Assembly (NCBI GenBank): GCA_013365365.1
Contig: JABVXU010000153.1
Location: 50,384-114,383, forward strand
Source of the DNA: Cruorifilaria tuberocauda
Lineage: Eukaryota; Nematoda; Chromadorea; Rhabditida; Onchocercidae
Direction of reading: 5' to 3'
DNA: 64,000 nt
Shown: piece by piece, positions 23,184-37,899 of the stretch
Position numbering within the stretch: position 1 is the stretch's first letter
Layout: each line of letters opens with the position of its first letter
Program-made: the position numbers and the translations under genes
Notes under the pieces: generated by a model
Database searches by the model: none
What the model was told of the DNA's origin: nothing
What the model saw: the letters and a program-made list of their open reading frames with translations, nothing else

Positions 23184-24197
23184 TGTGGTATGTGTCTGTC
23201 TGCGTGTATTTCAATGCTTAGGTACTTGCAATAACTATAGAATTGAGAAGCTTTCGTAAAAAAGAAAAAACATTTGTAAATGCGAGTCAATGTTTTCCAA
23301 CCCGACATGCATATCTGCATGTCGGTTGTGTATGTCTGCATGCAATATGCCTGCAATAGCTATAATGAAAGTTTAATTTAATGTAATAATATTTGTAGAT
23401 GTGAAAAAAAAGTATAAATGTTTTTGAGGTTTAGGAAGAATTAAGCATAAAACTGCAAATATTGCAGCTGCAACTGCAAGTTTTAAGGAAGCAAAAGATA
23501 GCTAGCAGCTATATCTTTTCACTTTCAGATATTAGAGGGTTTTTTTTCCCGGAACATCTATACTATTTTTATTGCTTGGATCGATTTAAATCAGTGTAAT
23601 AAGTCAATAGATCAAGGTTAGAATAACCTAACTTAAACTTGTGCTGGTTCGAAGAGAGAGAGAGGTAAGAAGAAGGAGGGAAAAAGAGAAGGAAAGAAAG
23701 AAAGAAAGAAAAGGAAAAATTATGCAAATAATCGCTATCACAAAATTCATTCGTGATAGTGAAACAGTTGCCTGTTCAAGCTTCCACACAAACTATCCAC
23801 ATATCTTACTGACAAATGCAATTTTATTTATCTTTAAAACATTTTCATTATCCTCCTCATACCACTCTACTCAATTAATTGAATAATCCTTAGAATTCCT
23901 AAAATAAATCCAATAAATAATCTAATAAATGCAATTCAGTATCAACAAGCATTAAATTGAAAATTCTAAAAAATTCCAAAAATATGAAATTAGAATATTC
24001 GAAAATTTCAATCGAACTTTTTGCAATTTTTTACGATGTTGAAAGTTAAAATATAAAAATTAATTATTCATATCTGTTTTTGTTTGTCTTAAAGTCTAAC
24101 TATCTTGACTGGATTAAAATGAATGATTGGCATTACTAGTTAGTTTCTTGCAAGATATTTGCATCCGGCATTTCAGTTACATCAGGCGAAACACTTG

Positions 24198-24219
24198 GAT
24201 GATGATGATGATGATGATA
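24198..24219. repeat. (GAT)n microsatellite
   Basis: Seven GAT units, noncoding. Confidence 0.9.
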
Positions 24220-25757
24220 TTCAAGTTTTGACATAAAAATAGCTTGAATGAATCATCACTTGCATATGAAACTTAATCAGAGTTATTACTGCATATGAAA
24301 AAAATTTTTATGTCAGTATTAATCAACAGCTGAATCATCAAAAATCATCAATCATTTAGTGAAATTATTAGGAAAACTTTTGAAATTATCAAGAAAGAAA
24401 TTAACGAATATTTATTCAAATTGGAAATTTTATATAATTCTGATATGATAAAGATAATTTACTAACTAAAGTTGATGAATTAAAACTGTGTTTTGAAATA
24501 TTTTAATGTGAAATAAAACTATCAAATTTCATTTATTCTAGGAAATAATTTATCTTAATTTATGAATTAGCGAAAGATTTTCAATTTATGAAACAGAGAA
24601 AAAGGATTCATTCAACAAATTAACTTTTTTTTTTGCTAAAATGATTTGAATATGTGAAATTTAAATTGATAAAATTAACGAATTCAATATTACTTAACAT
24701 TTTTCTCCACTTACTTTTCGTATGAAAAAAGTATAAAATTGGAAGAAGCTAAGTTATCTTAAGTATGAAATTAATTTCATTTAATATAGTTTCACTTTTA
24801 CATTCTACATTTTTTATATTTTGCATACTTTTCATACTTTTTATATTTCAAAAAAGTGAAATATGAAATTTTTAATGCATGCATTATCTGGTTTCTATAT
24901 GGGCAGTAAGGATTTGCATGATAACTTTTTTGCGCCGAGCGCATCTGTCTGATTGCATAAAATCGGATACGTGAATTTTCATCAAGAAGAGCTTTATAAG
25001 AAGAACTTTGTTTATTTATATGCAAATAATAAATTTTCGAGCTTTGATAGCTTAGGATAAAGATACAGTCTAAAGGTCAATATAAACTTTGCCGAATGTA
25101 TTGTTAAAATAAACGTCAATGAGTAAGCGTGAAAAGCTTATTTTAGAAATAAACTTTTTAGTTATTTTCAGAAACTTGTTTTAACAAAACTTCAAATTTA
25201 TTTTTTCATTTTTTTATAATGCAAATTTTGTTTCGCTTTTCATTCTTTTTTTTCACCACTTCATCCATTACAATTTCAACGATAGTCCAAGTGATTAAAC
25301 GCTTGGAAAGTCTTAAAATAACTTCATCAGTTACTTTACTAATCTTCATCAGTTATCAGTTATCAGTTACTTTATCAGTTTATCAGTTGCCTATTAGTTT
25401 ACTGGTTAAGTTTTTCTACTGCAGTTATAGCAAATCTAAAAGTATCGTTTACTTTTAGCTCACACATTTCTGAATATGATCATCGTAATAATTTATCTCA
25501 GTCATAACAAACCCAAAAGTATCATTTACTTTTACTTAATCTATTTATGAAAATCCAGTTGTAATAAATCAAGCAATAGCATTAAGTACCATTTACTTTT
25601 ACTTGATCCATTTCAATAGAATAATTTAATTAGATAAGAACGATCAAAATATTTCCAGTTATTTTTCATGATTATATCAATATAAGCTAAAAGTTTTTTT
25701 TTTTAATTTAATTAATATACTAGAAAATTCTTAAATATAGTAAAAAAAATTCTATTT

Positions 25758-25775
25758 TCTCTCTCTCTCTCTCTC
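25758..25775. repeat. (CT)n microsatellite
   Basis: Short pure CT run, followed by an A run. Confidence 0.85.
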
Positions 25776-26566
25776 GAAAAAAAACAGAAAACGACGAAAG
25801 AAAACAACAACAAAAACAAAACTAACTGTGTAAGTCTATCGAAGTGATTGATTACACATTCGTAGTGCTTTATGTGCAAAAAAAAAAAAGAAAGGATTTA
25901 GTTTAAGAATGAATACAATGATTTTGTTGGTGAAGAGAGTAAGTATAACAAAATAGCATCCTGTACTCTTTAAAATACAAAAACTTTTTTGACAGTACCA
26001 CAAAAAAGATTTATCTGATATATCCGTGAAGAAACATATTGCCAGCAGATGTATCTAAGAAGAGTAGAAACTTTTACTAGAATATTAAGTAAGTGATAAC
26101 AATAACTTTTCTATGATCATAATTGTGTGGCGATTTAGAGGCAAAGAGTAAAAGTAAAATATGAATTCCTCGTTACTGCGTAAGGTATTAAATTGGAAGT
26201 TAATATTTATTTACAATAGTGATAGTATTTAAAGTTAAATGTTTAAAGAAGTTAAAATTATAATCAAAAAATAATTTATTTTTAAGAATTTAGCATACAG
26301 CAAATTATCGCATTGCTAAATTCCATTCCATGTATTAATTATTAGTTTTTGAAGTTTAAAAATTTTTTTGAACTTTTGTTTTATTGATTTTTTTCCCAGA
26401 AAATTTACTTTCCAATTTTTTAAATCAATTTTCCGCCTTCGTTCCATACATTTCGAAATGTATTAAATTTAAACAAGTTGTTATTTTATTCGATATGTAA
26501 TGATAATAGACTAGCTGCTATTAGAGCGGTCATTATCAAATTAGTATTTCCAAGTCAATTGTTCAA

Positions 26567-26568
<2 letters not shown>

Positions 26569-26599
<31 letters not shown>

Positions 26600-26609
26600 G
26601 AGAGGGAGA
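26569..26609. repeat. (GA)n microsatellite with GGA interruptions
   Basis: About 40 bp of GA units broken twice by GGG. Confidence 0.9.
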
Positions 26610-29600
26610 TGGAAGAAAGGGAATTATAAATGAGGTGTAAAAACTTCAACTTATGGTGTAAGAAGCGACACTATATCGAATAATTTCAGCTAAAGCTTTT
26701 TACCTTTTGTTTACTTAAGCTTCTTGCAAGAGATTTGTGTACTTTTTATGAACTGTTTCCTTCCTTTTTTTTTTCAAATCAGTGCAAAAAAAGAAGGAAA
26801 AGTGATGCAACAAATGAAATTTCACATATCACCTGTACTCTTTACTTTTAATCATCTTTAAGGTAATTACAAATAACAAACAATTCATTTAGTACAGGTA
26901 AACCAAATATGGACGTAATTTTTCTTATAAACAAAAATAACAAAATTTTGAATTTAAGCAATCTTTAATTTCCTCTCAAATTTAATTAATTTAATTTTAA
27001 TCTTATTTTCTCATCTTTAATTTTTTTACGAGATCGTCAATTGTATATATAAATTTCTACAGAGCCGAAAAAACTTTAGAGCCTAGCAAAAGTGGTGAGG
27101 TTAAGTAGAAGATGACTAAATTGCACGTTAAAATCGAAAACCAAAGCTATTGGGATAATTGATTAAAGTCGGAAAAGTTTTTCCTATACGACCTTTTATT
27201 TTCTAAGAATTTTTACAACTTCAACATCGAAGCGAAGTTTTTGCCGTTTCGTTTCTTTTTAAAACCTTTTAGTTTCCATAGCTAATATATAGTTGAACTT
27301 TTTTTCTTTGTTTTTGCTATCGTTGTTCGTTTGCGAAGGAAAACAAAAATCTCCCAAACTATTTTTCATGTAAAAGCAAAAAAAAAAATATTAGTAAACA
27401 AGCTTGAAGTTCCAAAAAAAAAAAAACAAAAATAGCAAAATTCTTAAATATTTTTAAAAGATTATTCATTTAATTTTCTTCCTAATTTGCATATTTATTA
27501 CTTAATTAATTGTAATAATTAATCAATTTATTAAAATAATCGAAAGAAGCATTTGGAATATTTAAAAGCAAAATTCAATTAATATTTTGTTTGAAATCTT
27601 AAAATTTCAAATCATAAAGTTGTTTTCATTCACGGAACAACTCGTCAGTTATTATAGTATTGATATTTTAATAGCACTTACTTTTAATAGATCATTCAAA
27701 CTACTTACTTCTAATAAATCATTCAAACTTTATGATTTGAAATTTTATGATTTCAAACAAATTATTGGTAGGGTTTTGTGCTAATTTTGTTTTAAAACAT
27801 TCCAGTACTTCTTTCATTTTCAACCTTTAAAACGATATGCTAAATCGATAACAGATAAGAAATATTTTTAGGTTCAGGTTAATTTAATAATAAATTAGAA
27901 GTTTATAATATTTCCACATTAGCTATTAATATGTTAAAATTTCAAATACATTGTATCTCTTCAGTTACTATGCTAACAGTTTTAAATTATTTCAAAAACT
28001 TTAGCATCTATTCATTTCATTTAAGCTAACTTTATCAAAAACTTTAACAAAACAGAACAAAACAAAAACGATAACATTAAAACATTACGCATTAATTGTA
28101 AGAAAAACATTCAAAACAGTTATTCCATCTTTCTTTTCTTTCATTAATAGTTTTGCTAAATTCAAATTTCAAATTCAATGTTCAAAATTTTATTGGTGTC
28201 ATAAATGATTTCTATAAAAACGAAAGTTTAATTGCATTCTTTTTAATTTCTTCTTTTGAAAATAAAATTTTGTTAATTTCTTTCTCCGGTAAAAATTACA
28301 ATCCATTTGTATGTTTGAAAAAATTTCGCTGCTGGATTTTTCTAATGGTACTGAAAGTGATATCCAGGTTATAATTAATATGCATTTCTTACTTGAACAT
28401 GTTAAATTTAAATTAATTAATTAAGAAAGATATTGACAATGTTAGGATTTGATTAGATATTTTATTACTTCGAGCTGTTTTATCGTTCTCTTTAAAATTT
28501 TGATTTTCCTGAAACTGAAGAATATTTCCTGAGAGAAAAGAGAAGAAATTCAATTGCAATCACTGCATTAGAATGTTTTTCTCTATTTCAAATGGATATC
28601 TTTGAAATCGAAGAAACAGCAAATCATCCGTTCATAAATGAAGTAAAGTAACGTTACAGTGTATGGTTTAATATTTAACATTGCAAATTATCGTATATAA
28701 GAAACTTTACGAAAAAATCTTGAAAGTCAAATTAAAAATTATTGAAAAATTTCCAATAACTTTTCTCAATGCTTCTTAATTCAGGACATTAGCGCTTGCT
28801 TGCAAACTCTATACTGGAAAATGTCATTCATTTTTGTGCAAAAAAATCTTCCTAATCAATTTCTGTAAACTTCAAACGATATATTTCCAAATGGTATTTC
28901 CTTCTGATAATAGATTACTGAAGATAGAATAAAAATGCAAGGAAAGAAGGAAGCAATTACAAGTGATACTTCACGGGAAGCTTTTTACCTCCGCCTGAGG
29001 ATGCTGCCGGCTGATATTTGGAAATGATAAATGGTACATATTTCGTTTATCTTTATTACACCGTACATCCCGCTACTGATTAATAAAAATAACGATTGCT
29101 TCCGTACCGGAAATCAATTTCACACAAAATTCCTGATTCTAGAACTGATAGATATTTGTAATAATCTTTCTATTTGCAGGCTTTTTCTTCCATGTGAAAA
29201 TCATTCATAAGTGAAGAATCAGGAAAATAAATGCAATTCTTAAAAAGAAGAAAATATTCAATAAACAAAGCTTGCCGAAGACTACTTGCAATCTGCTAGT
29301 GATGCAAAAAAAAACTTCGATAGATACTTTAATATCTTCGAAATGTTTTTTTGCAACTTGGAAAATGACTCATAGCTTGTAGCTAGCAATGCATTGACCC
29401 ATTGGTTAGTGAGATAAAATCTGAAGTCTGCCATTTATCAATTATTTCGTTTAAAAATTTCCAACTAAAAGTATTGAAATCCGAATAAGTGGTATTAAGC
29501 ATGAAATGCAATAACTCGATGATAGCGATGTTACGATGGAAAAAAGATTACGGAATAATTGATTCTTTGTAGAAATTACAATTTCTAGTTTCAGTTTCGA

Positions 29601-31321
29601 TTTAATTTAAGTGATACTATTTGTTCAGCATGATGATAGCAAAGTGAAAGCGATCTGAGATTTGCCACTTTCATCCTCTACTTAACTTCACATTAATACT
29701 TTCGATCTATTTTGCTATAATTTTATAAGAAATGAACTAGTAAAGTTTTCCCGCAATTTTCTTTACAAGGAGGAGAAATTTTGACAAAATTAACCAGCAA
29801 AACGCTGGGAATTTAAAAAAAAAGAAGCAAAGAAGCTATCCTTAAAATTAAATCTAACAAATCGATAAAAATAGTTATATCAGATTAGGGAAATCTACAG
29901 ATTTGCTTCGATACAGAATAAGGCTTAAAAAGAAGTCAGTAATCGAATCTCTTAAAATAAATTTCGAAACATGAGGATTTTGTTTTTTTATAAACTTATA
30001 TAGTTTTTATTTTCTTCAGTTAGAGAGACGTATAATCGTGCAAAAAAAAATCTTAAAGACAAAACATTACAGAAATGAGAACAGTAAAATGATGTAGCTG
30101 GAATGCTTATACTCTTTCCGAAACCTGAATGGTAAATAATATTTGTTTTCTTCCAATCCATTTCTTTTTCGCCTTTTTCCTGCTTTTCCTTCTCATGTAC
30201 CGCTTTCCACATTTCTATATCAAGCCAATCAGCTTACTCGAACTTTCTCAATATCATTCTTCCGCCAACTGCTTTGTCTCTTTTTCCTGATAGTAAAACC
30301 CATATAATGTACTTTTCTCTAAACTTTTATTGAAAATATTTTGAAAGAAAAAAGAAAAAATCAACCTTTCTTCTTTAGTATCTCATTGGATTTACGTTTT
30401 TTGAATTATCTTCTTAATATTAGAGTTAATTAGGAATAGGAAAAAAAGATTCATTAAACAACTACATTTCATTAAATTATAAATTTTAGATTTATTCAAA
30501 AAAAAAAAACTATTATCTTAGCTATAAATCAATGCACAAACTAGCAATTGGTTTCGCAGCGCAATCATTTTCTCAAATTCGTCGTTTTTCTTCATCGATG
30601 TCTTCATGATATTTTGGGACTTTATACTCTTCCACCATGATTTACACGTATAATTCGTTTTAACAGCTATAAGTAAATTCTATGATCTTATTGTTTACTA
30701 CATGTCTATATGTTCCTTATATTACTCTTGCGAAAGTAACAATAGTCTTTCAAGTTAAAAATCATATTCCAGTTTTCATAAATGCAACTTTATAATAAAC
30801 CTTAATTCCACTGAAATGATCAACAACTAAAGCAGTTGACCGTTGATCCTTATCACAGACAAAAGCAAAGTCTTTTGTTTTTTGCCAGTTTTACGATCCG
30901 GAATCAAATTGATGTAGATGATTTCATCATATCACATTCAAACCACTAGTCTATTCATATTGCAATTAAATTGAACTATAATAAAAAGAAAAAGCAGATT
31001 TATATAATAGTTCCCATGCCAGGAAATAATACAATGACTTCCGGATACAATAGATTAATAGTAACTTGTGCACATATATTCTATCCTGAAACTGTCGTAG
31101 GCAACAAACAATGCCGTATGTTAATCAACCGATACAAGTTAAAACTATATTTTTTCTATTCATCACAATATTTTCAATTTCCTTCAATCTATTACTCCCC
31201 CCTATTTCTTCTTTTGTTTTCAATTTAAACAATTCAGTGCATTTTTTTTTAACTCTCCTTAACTTACTATTTCTACAAAATACTGATTGGCGAAACAGAA
31301 ACGAGCAGAATACTTCCACAG

Positions 31322-31391
31322 ATAATATACGGACGTGAAAGTGAAAGGTGTTATCTTAATGAAGCTACTATTCCAGATCAGTTGATTCAAG
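31322..31391 (+). CDS. Possible internal exon, unrecognised
   Basis: Between an acceptor (TTCCACAG) and a consensus donor (CAAG|gtgagg) lies a 70-nt open segment reading IIYGRESERCYLNEATIP, then DQLIQ. The flanks are good and composition is coding-like. A further open stretch at about 31008-31145 (VPMPGNNTMTSGYN, then CAHIFYPETVVGNKQC) may belong to the same gene. I do not recognise it. Confidence 0.3.
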
Positions 31392-33507
31392 GTGAGGTCA
31401 TATTATGATTCAAAATAAAAATAATTCCATGATTTCTCAATCCATTATGATTTATTATAGTGATTTTTCTAAAGGGAAAATTTTTCTATGAAAAAACCAA
31501 AGTCATATAAAATCACATTCTTCCCTTCTCTCGTTTCTTTTCTTGCTTTCATTTTAATGAAGTTTCCTAATTTGTTATACCATTATTGCAACTAACAAAT
31601 CAATAAAATGAAAAAAAAATTTGTAGTAATGAAGAAGAAAGAAATGATATGCGATTTATAAGTTAGTGACAAATCGAAATTCCAGTAGAGTTAATTAGGA
31701 ATAGAAGATATCAAACAAATATCAAATGTAAGAAATTTGTTAGTAAATAATTAAAATTGTTATGAATTCCATTTTAGAAAACCTGTACAAGAATAAAAAC
31801 TGAAATTACTTAATGAAAATATTAAGTAAAGAAATTTCCTTACTTGCTACTGAAGAATGAGATGGTCCCTTACTGAAATAAAATTGGTTTAAATTAAAAA
31901 TTTTACTTAAGAAGCCTAAAAAGATTGGATAGATTTGCAAATTTCTAGAGAAGATAGGATGAATTGTGAGAATAATAGGATTTGGTTGTAAACAAAGACT
32001 ACTCAGAAAGACTAGGATATTCACAAGATATAGACTCTTCAAACCGAAAATCGATAGTTTTTTTTTGAAATTCTATTATTTCTTTAACAATTGCATGAAA
32101 GAATCACTGTTCTGATTATTATTTCACTCTCTTATCTACCAAATACTAATATTCAAAAAGTTTTATCTGTTTCCAGTTCTGAATGCTTTCCATTATTGAG
32201 AACATTTTTATTCGTTTATATATCATCTAATAGCAAATATGATCTTTTGGAATTAAATGAATATTCTAGTCGAGGAACTTATCATGATTATTAGACACGA
32301 AGTTAATCCACTTGGCAGAAATCTCAATATCTTGCTTAGCTGATAACTGATAAATTGATAAAATCATTATCATTACAAATCGTCCCACGCCATCGTCTCC
32401 GGTTGCTAGAAGATTTCTATTCTTCCTAATTTGATTCATAGAACCGGACAACTTCTATTATTTTCTGATTTGTTTCAAATACTTCAAAACATTAGAATTT
32501 TACAGTGTAAGTGATTTAGTAAGTGTAAGCAATTTAGTTTAAAATGTATGAAAGAGAAATTGCTGAAAATTTTCAAGTGAGTTTTGGAAATTTTTTAATA
32601 TCATATGCTATAAGTTATAAACTTTTCGAATTATCCATAAGTTGAATTTAGTTACTTAATCTTTGCAAATATCGGATTTCATATTTTAGAAGCACAAAAT
32701 ATGTCGAAAGTGCTATCATACGGCTATTATAGTAGACCTAATTTTGTTGTGGTACTCTCTTTCTCCCCCCTATCCCTCTATTCTCATTTCAGGAAATAAG
32801 AACATGACTAATAAGTCTCTCTCATTAACAAGAAATGAGATGATATAATCATTAAGGCACAATTCTTCAACATTAGTTCGCTGCTTTTACAGTACTATGT
32901 CAGTAATGATGAACTTTGACTGCGAATAAATTACACAGAGTTGGAAAGTTCATGACCGGAATCCTTGTGTCAGGTATTTTCAGGAAACCGGAAAATTCCC
33001 CACCTAAAGCAGTATCCTGATATAAATACTGTTTGGTTTCTACAGTGTTTCGTTACTTGGTGGCTTGATTGGAATTAATCGTGTGTAAGAGGTTGTTGAT
33101 CTTGTATCTAAGTTGTTACTCTGTGTAAATAGCTTTATAGCTAGAAAGATAAATTTGAAATGTGACTCCACTTTTTCGTTTCCCTAAAGTAATAATTTCA
33201 ATTCATATTTTATCTCTATTTATTTTCTCAATCTTGCTCACTACTGTTTTCTTGTATTTCTTTTCATTTCTGCTAACGGCTTGAAACTTAATCCTTCTTC
33301 TCGTCACTATCTACTTAAAACCACGAAATGACTTTCATTTCTTTCTCTTCTTTTTAATTTTTAAATTCTTTTGTAAATACTATTTCTTAGTTTCATTTTT
33401 AAATGTCACTTGAATGCTGATTTCAAATTCCTCTTCTCATTTCTCTTTTACTAACAGAAATGAGTTAGGAAATTTATTGTTTCGATAACCGGAAAGCTTT
33501 TCATTTC

Positions 33508-33510
33508 AGA
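33508..33510 (+). promoter_or_regulatory. Candidate trans-splice or 5' UTR acceptor for phosphatidylserine synthase
   Basis: TTTTCATTTCAG ends 47 nt before the start codon. Nematode mRNAs often receive a spliced leader at such sites. Confidence 0.45.
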
Positions 33511-33556
33511 AAATCATTCGATCTAACCTTTATGCCGTACTGGTGATGTGTTGAGG

Positions 33557-36500
33557 ATGATACGACGGAGACGACTGAAAAGTGAAAGCAATAAGGCTAT
33601 ACAGACGTTTCCATTGCAACATGTAAATAATGAAGAAGATGACGACATACTGGATTCACCAAAACATCCTTCACAACTGACCGATGATGCTGACGATGAA
33701 AGTGATACGTCTAACATGTTAGTTATCTCAACGTGATTTTTGCATAGCTGTCATTAATACTTACAGAATGTTATCATATTTTGATTCAATTATCACCAAT
33801 TGGTTTCATTCATTTCATCTCTATATTTTCTGTGGTTATAAATCATCCATTAAAGTTATTGTTTTCATGCTTATTTTTGTTAAAATCTAATTTTACTTTA
33901 TTTTTATCTAAAATACTTGTTACTAGGAAAAGTAGTGGAAAATAGGGTGAGGTGGCTAACGATATATTGGAGAATTCTATCTCATTTTCATTGCTTTATC
34001 CTATTTTAAATTCGCTTGGAACGTCTTTATAATCTGTCTCTTCATGTATTGCTATGTTATTATCGTCGCCAACTTTTAAATTTAATTGAGTGAGTTCATT
34101 AGATCATAAGTTGCTTTAGTCTAATTATTTAAATCATCATTTGGTATTTGAATCACAATGAACATATTTATCGTATTTTGTATTAATGTGGTGTTTAGTT
34201 CCTCACTAATTGATATACTTATTGATGAAATTATTTGTGTGTTTCTTTAATTAATTGTACAAAATATGTCATATTTGAAATCTTTGAAATGAATTTGGTC
34301 ATCAATGTCATATATTTTGTATTTTTAATCAATTATTTTTAGTGTTAAAAAGCTGAAATATACGGGACATGAGCTGGATTGTATACATTATCGGCTTATC
34401 AATGAACGTGTCGTAAATGACGTTACTTTGGAGTTTTTTTACAAACCGCGTACAATTACGGTTCTTGTTATCATTTGTGCTTTGCTTGTTATTCCTGCAT
34501 TTAGTAGGTAATATTTCATTAGAGTTTAATTTGCATTGCCTCAAATTATTTCTTATTCAACAAATCAGCAAATCTTGGAAATGCTTTATTTTATTTATTT
34601 GCTTATTATTAATATTGGATAATAACGACTTCAGGATTCGTTACATCGTTTAAGAAAAATAATCGATATTTGAAATCATCCGGAGAATTTCTTAATTATT
34701 TGGTTGAGAAAGTTTTGCCAGTTCTTAGCACTAGAATTGCATAAATGAAGAATATTAAAATTCTAGGAATGATGACGATTCAGGAATTAATGTTTATACT
34801 GGTATTACTGCTGCAGTTGTTCTGTTTCTTGTCGTCAGTGGTCTCACATTTCCAAATGGTAGACTTAATCGTCCTTTCCTTTTCTTTTTTATTTGGTCAT
34901 AACATCTACGCTTTGAGGAATTTCAGGTCCATTTATTCGTCCACATCCGGTTTTCTGGCGTATTATCTTCGGTATGAGTGTCTTGTATATATTGGTGCTT
35001 CAATTTGCGTTATTTCAAAACTTTCGTGATATGAAAGATGTGCTGAGATGGCTTGATCCGCAAGGTTTAAGCAAGGAAAAATTGGATGAAAAAGTAGGAC
35101 TTTCTTGTATTGTAAATGTCTAGTGATTTAAAATTGGTCGAAATGAGGTTTTAGTTCAATTATGCTGCTAACTGCCTTATATGTACATAGTATATTAGGG
35201 TATATGCTGCAAAAATTTGTCTGTTTTCTATATTAGATCCTTGTTGATATTGTTGGATCAGTCGTTTATAGCTATGAGTTTCTATTGAGGCTTATGCTGT
35301 TAACTGTTCCGATATCACATTGGAGCGACTATGGGGCTATATGGACATATTTGCCATTGGTCATTTTCTTGGTTGGGCAATGAAAGCTTTGCTTATTCGT
35401 CATTCTATTATATGCTGGTATATCAGTATCGCTTGGGAACTAACCGAAGTGCTTCATGTTTTTTGTTTCAAAAAACAATTGTTTTGTTTTAATTTATCCT
35501 TTTTTGTTCATTAATTTGGTTCTATAAAATTTTTTCAAGTTTTTTCATATTTTGAGAGCGCTGATTAAAACTATTTGATTTTAGGTATTATTTGCTCATT
35601 TACTACCAAACTTTCAAGAGTGTTGGTGGGATGCGATTATTTTGGATATTTTATTGTGTAACGGACTGGGTATATGGTTTGGTATATGGTTGTCACACTT
35701 TTTCGAAATGCGACAGTTTCACTGGGAAAGTATTAAGTAATTACTAAATTTAATTTTAATAACGATATATAAAATTAAGAAATATATTCTTGTTAACAAA
35801 TTCTGATGTTTAGGTGTTATCTTTACCATCATAATCAATTGCTTCTTTCCATTTAATTTAAATTTCCAGAGATATTAAAACAGCGCGAGGTAAGTTCAAA
35901 CGGGCTGTGCTTCAATTTACTCCAGAAAGTTGGATGAAAGTGGACTGGTACAATAACTGCGCTTTGAGAAGAACATTGGCAATTTATGGATTTGTCTTAG
36001 TTTGGCTGGTACGCTTTACTTTATGATAAGGACTGTCAAATCGAGATTTGCTGTTTGAAAGTTTTCTCATCCAAAGTGTTATGCTTGCCTCTGATGAATC
36101 AGCCGGATGATCTTTGAGTTAAATTTGGTTTTCAGATAACGGAATTAAATACTTTTTTCCTAAAGCACATATTCGCTGTGGATACATCACATCCATTAGT
36201 ATTTTCAAGGATCCTTTTAATCGCTTTTATATCAGCTCCAACGATACGGCAGTTTTATTTATTTGCAACGGACCCACGGATTAAACGCATGGGCATGCAA
36301 AGCTGGGTATATTTGGCTATTTGTACTTTGGAAGCATCAATTTGCATCAAATTTGGGCGACCGCAACTTCCTCGTGTTAAGCTAACTCTGATTGTTTCAT
36401 GGATATGTTTTATGGTTTGTTTCGATCAGTTACTTTGATCTACTGTAAAAATGTTAGAACTACTGCAACGTCCCAGTAATTTCCCAAAATATTTCTTTTT

Positions 36501-36867
36501 AATTTTCTTCCGTATTGTAAATAATACTACGAAATTTTAGGCTGTTGGTACATTTGCATCTGTTTGGATGTCGGTATGGTGGGTAAAAACATTCACGGTT
36601 AGTGTATGATTTTTACCATTCTGAAATTGCAAAGCAGGAGATCCCATATCTTTTCTTGATAAATTAAATCTTTTTTCGCTTTCACTACTAAACACGACAT
36701 TTCTCATTGTTGCATTTACCTTATTACAGAAAACAAAAAAGGTGAATATAAATGGTTGCTTGCGGGATTGCTATTTAGATTCGAGTCATGAAAACCTGGG
36801 TACACTTACTGACGAGGTAAAGGAACGTCGAAAACGGTTGAAGATATCCGAATCGTATTTCACCTGA
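33557..36867 (+). CDS. pssy-1: Phosphatidylserine synthase (PTDSS1-like)
   Basis: Exons 33557-33717, 34343-34507, 34767-34858, 34927-35093, 35290-35448, 35585-35736, 35870-36008, 36136-36414, 36541-36597, 36730-36867; 502 residues, all phases close. The enzyme exchanges the head group of phosphatidylcholine or phosphatidylethanolamine for serine in ER (MAM) membranes. After an acidic cytosolic N-terminus ([12 protein letters not shown]) come [11 protein letters not shown], then [72 protein letters not shown] and [12 protein letters not shown]. These are the conserved blocks of the family, with many hydrophobic helices between. The C-terminus is basic (KERRKRLK). An in-frame GTG lies three codons before the ATG; the ATG is preferred. 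AATAAA at 37034-37039 suits the 3' end. The choice of pssy-1 over pssy-2 rests mainly on neighbours. Confidence 0.95.
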
Positions 36868-37899
36868 TCAAATGAAACTAGACTTGTTTTTGTGTGGGCA
36901 TTTATTTTTACCTACTTTAATTTATCTTCAGCTTAGCTTAAACTTTGCTATCTCTTCATTCTAATTAAAATCAAATTTGTATATCAGGTACAGTGAAATT
37001 TAGTCTTATTATTTCAGCTGCAATGTCAAACTCAATAAATTTAAAAGCATTGATGATTTCAAGAGCTTGATTGTAATGTATAATATTTTATGATTCATTT
37101 TAGGAAATTATGAAAAATATTTGTTGAAATATGAAGCGTTTACAATCTACAGTGCCACACTGATCACTAATATGTACTATCTGATTAAGTGAATTAGTTC
37201 TCTGTATTTCATTTATATATTAATATCAGAAACTTGAAGTAAAAATAATGTAGTCGAATAAGGTAATAATGCTTTCAATTTTTGCAATATTTCTGCCATA
37301 TATTTTTCTCAAATGATAAGCTACATACTGCATCCGCTTCCTATTAGACATTTCACTCTGCGTTATACATTCGTATTTCCTTCTTTTTTGCGTTGAATTT
37401 CTTGTGTGGAAGTCGTTTCTCGTAAAAGTGCAACATGTCTTATTGTATGCCTTCAATTAAAAAAATTATGTTTCTACAATTTTATTCGCCCGTACTTGTC
37501 GTATTACTACCCAATTTTAAGCTTTTTTTAGTTCGAACTATTAAGATGATTTACAACGATGTTCCCTCGTATTAAAAGTAGGGAGATTTTGTGAGTAGGA
37601 TCGTAACACATAATCCAAACTATATAAACCAAAAAAATTTGTTATAGTCCATTGCACCAGTTGGTTATCATGTTAATAACATAACATTCAGTATCAGGAA
37701 ATGTCAATATTTATTACTTCTGCATAACAGTAAGATCCTAAAAACTCCTATTCGTGGTCCGGATTTTTTTTGCTCACTTCAAATAACACTCACTCATAGT
37801 TTATTATTTGTACTTTTCGTTAGTTGAATTTTAAAGTGCTTTTGAAATAAGTGGTCTTGGCAATCTAAAGAAATGCATAGTTCGTCCAATATATTTCAG
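36868..37899. other. Intergenic region with PSS 3' UTR and ears-2 upstream region
   Basis: Contains AATAAA at 37034-37039. No coding signal on either strand. Confidence 0.6.

Larger units (their letters stand above)
15295..33509. other. About 18 kb gene-poor region between let-2 and phosphatidylserine synthase
   Basis: Very AT-rich. It holds the let-2 upstream region, several tandem duplications, many microsatellites and A/T runs. No gene is provable by eye. Three places look exon-like and are listed separately: 21004-21598, 22034-22223 and 31322-31391. The size is large next to the compact spacing of 1-3 kb in the right half of the window. Confidence 0.6.

Noticed and set aside
23027..23356. 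Minus-strand ORF with a His-Thr run
   Set aside because: Produced by translating the (TG)n microsatellite; nothing coding-like around it.
23641..23886. Plus ORF rich in Arg, Lys and Glu
   Set aside because: Comes from a GA-rich low-complexity stretch. No splice sites or family resemblance.
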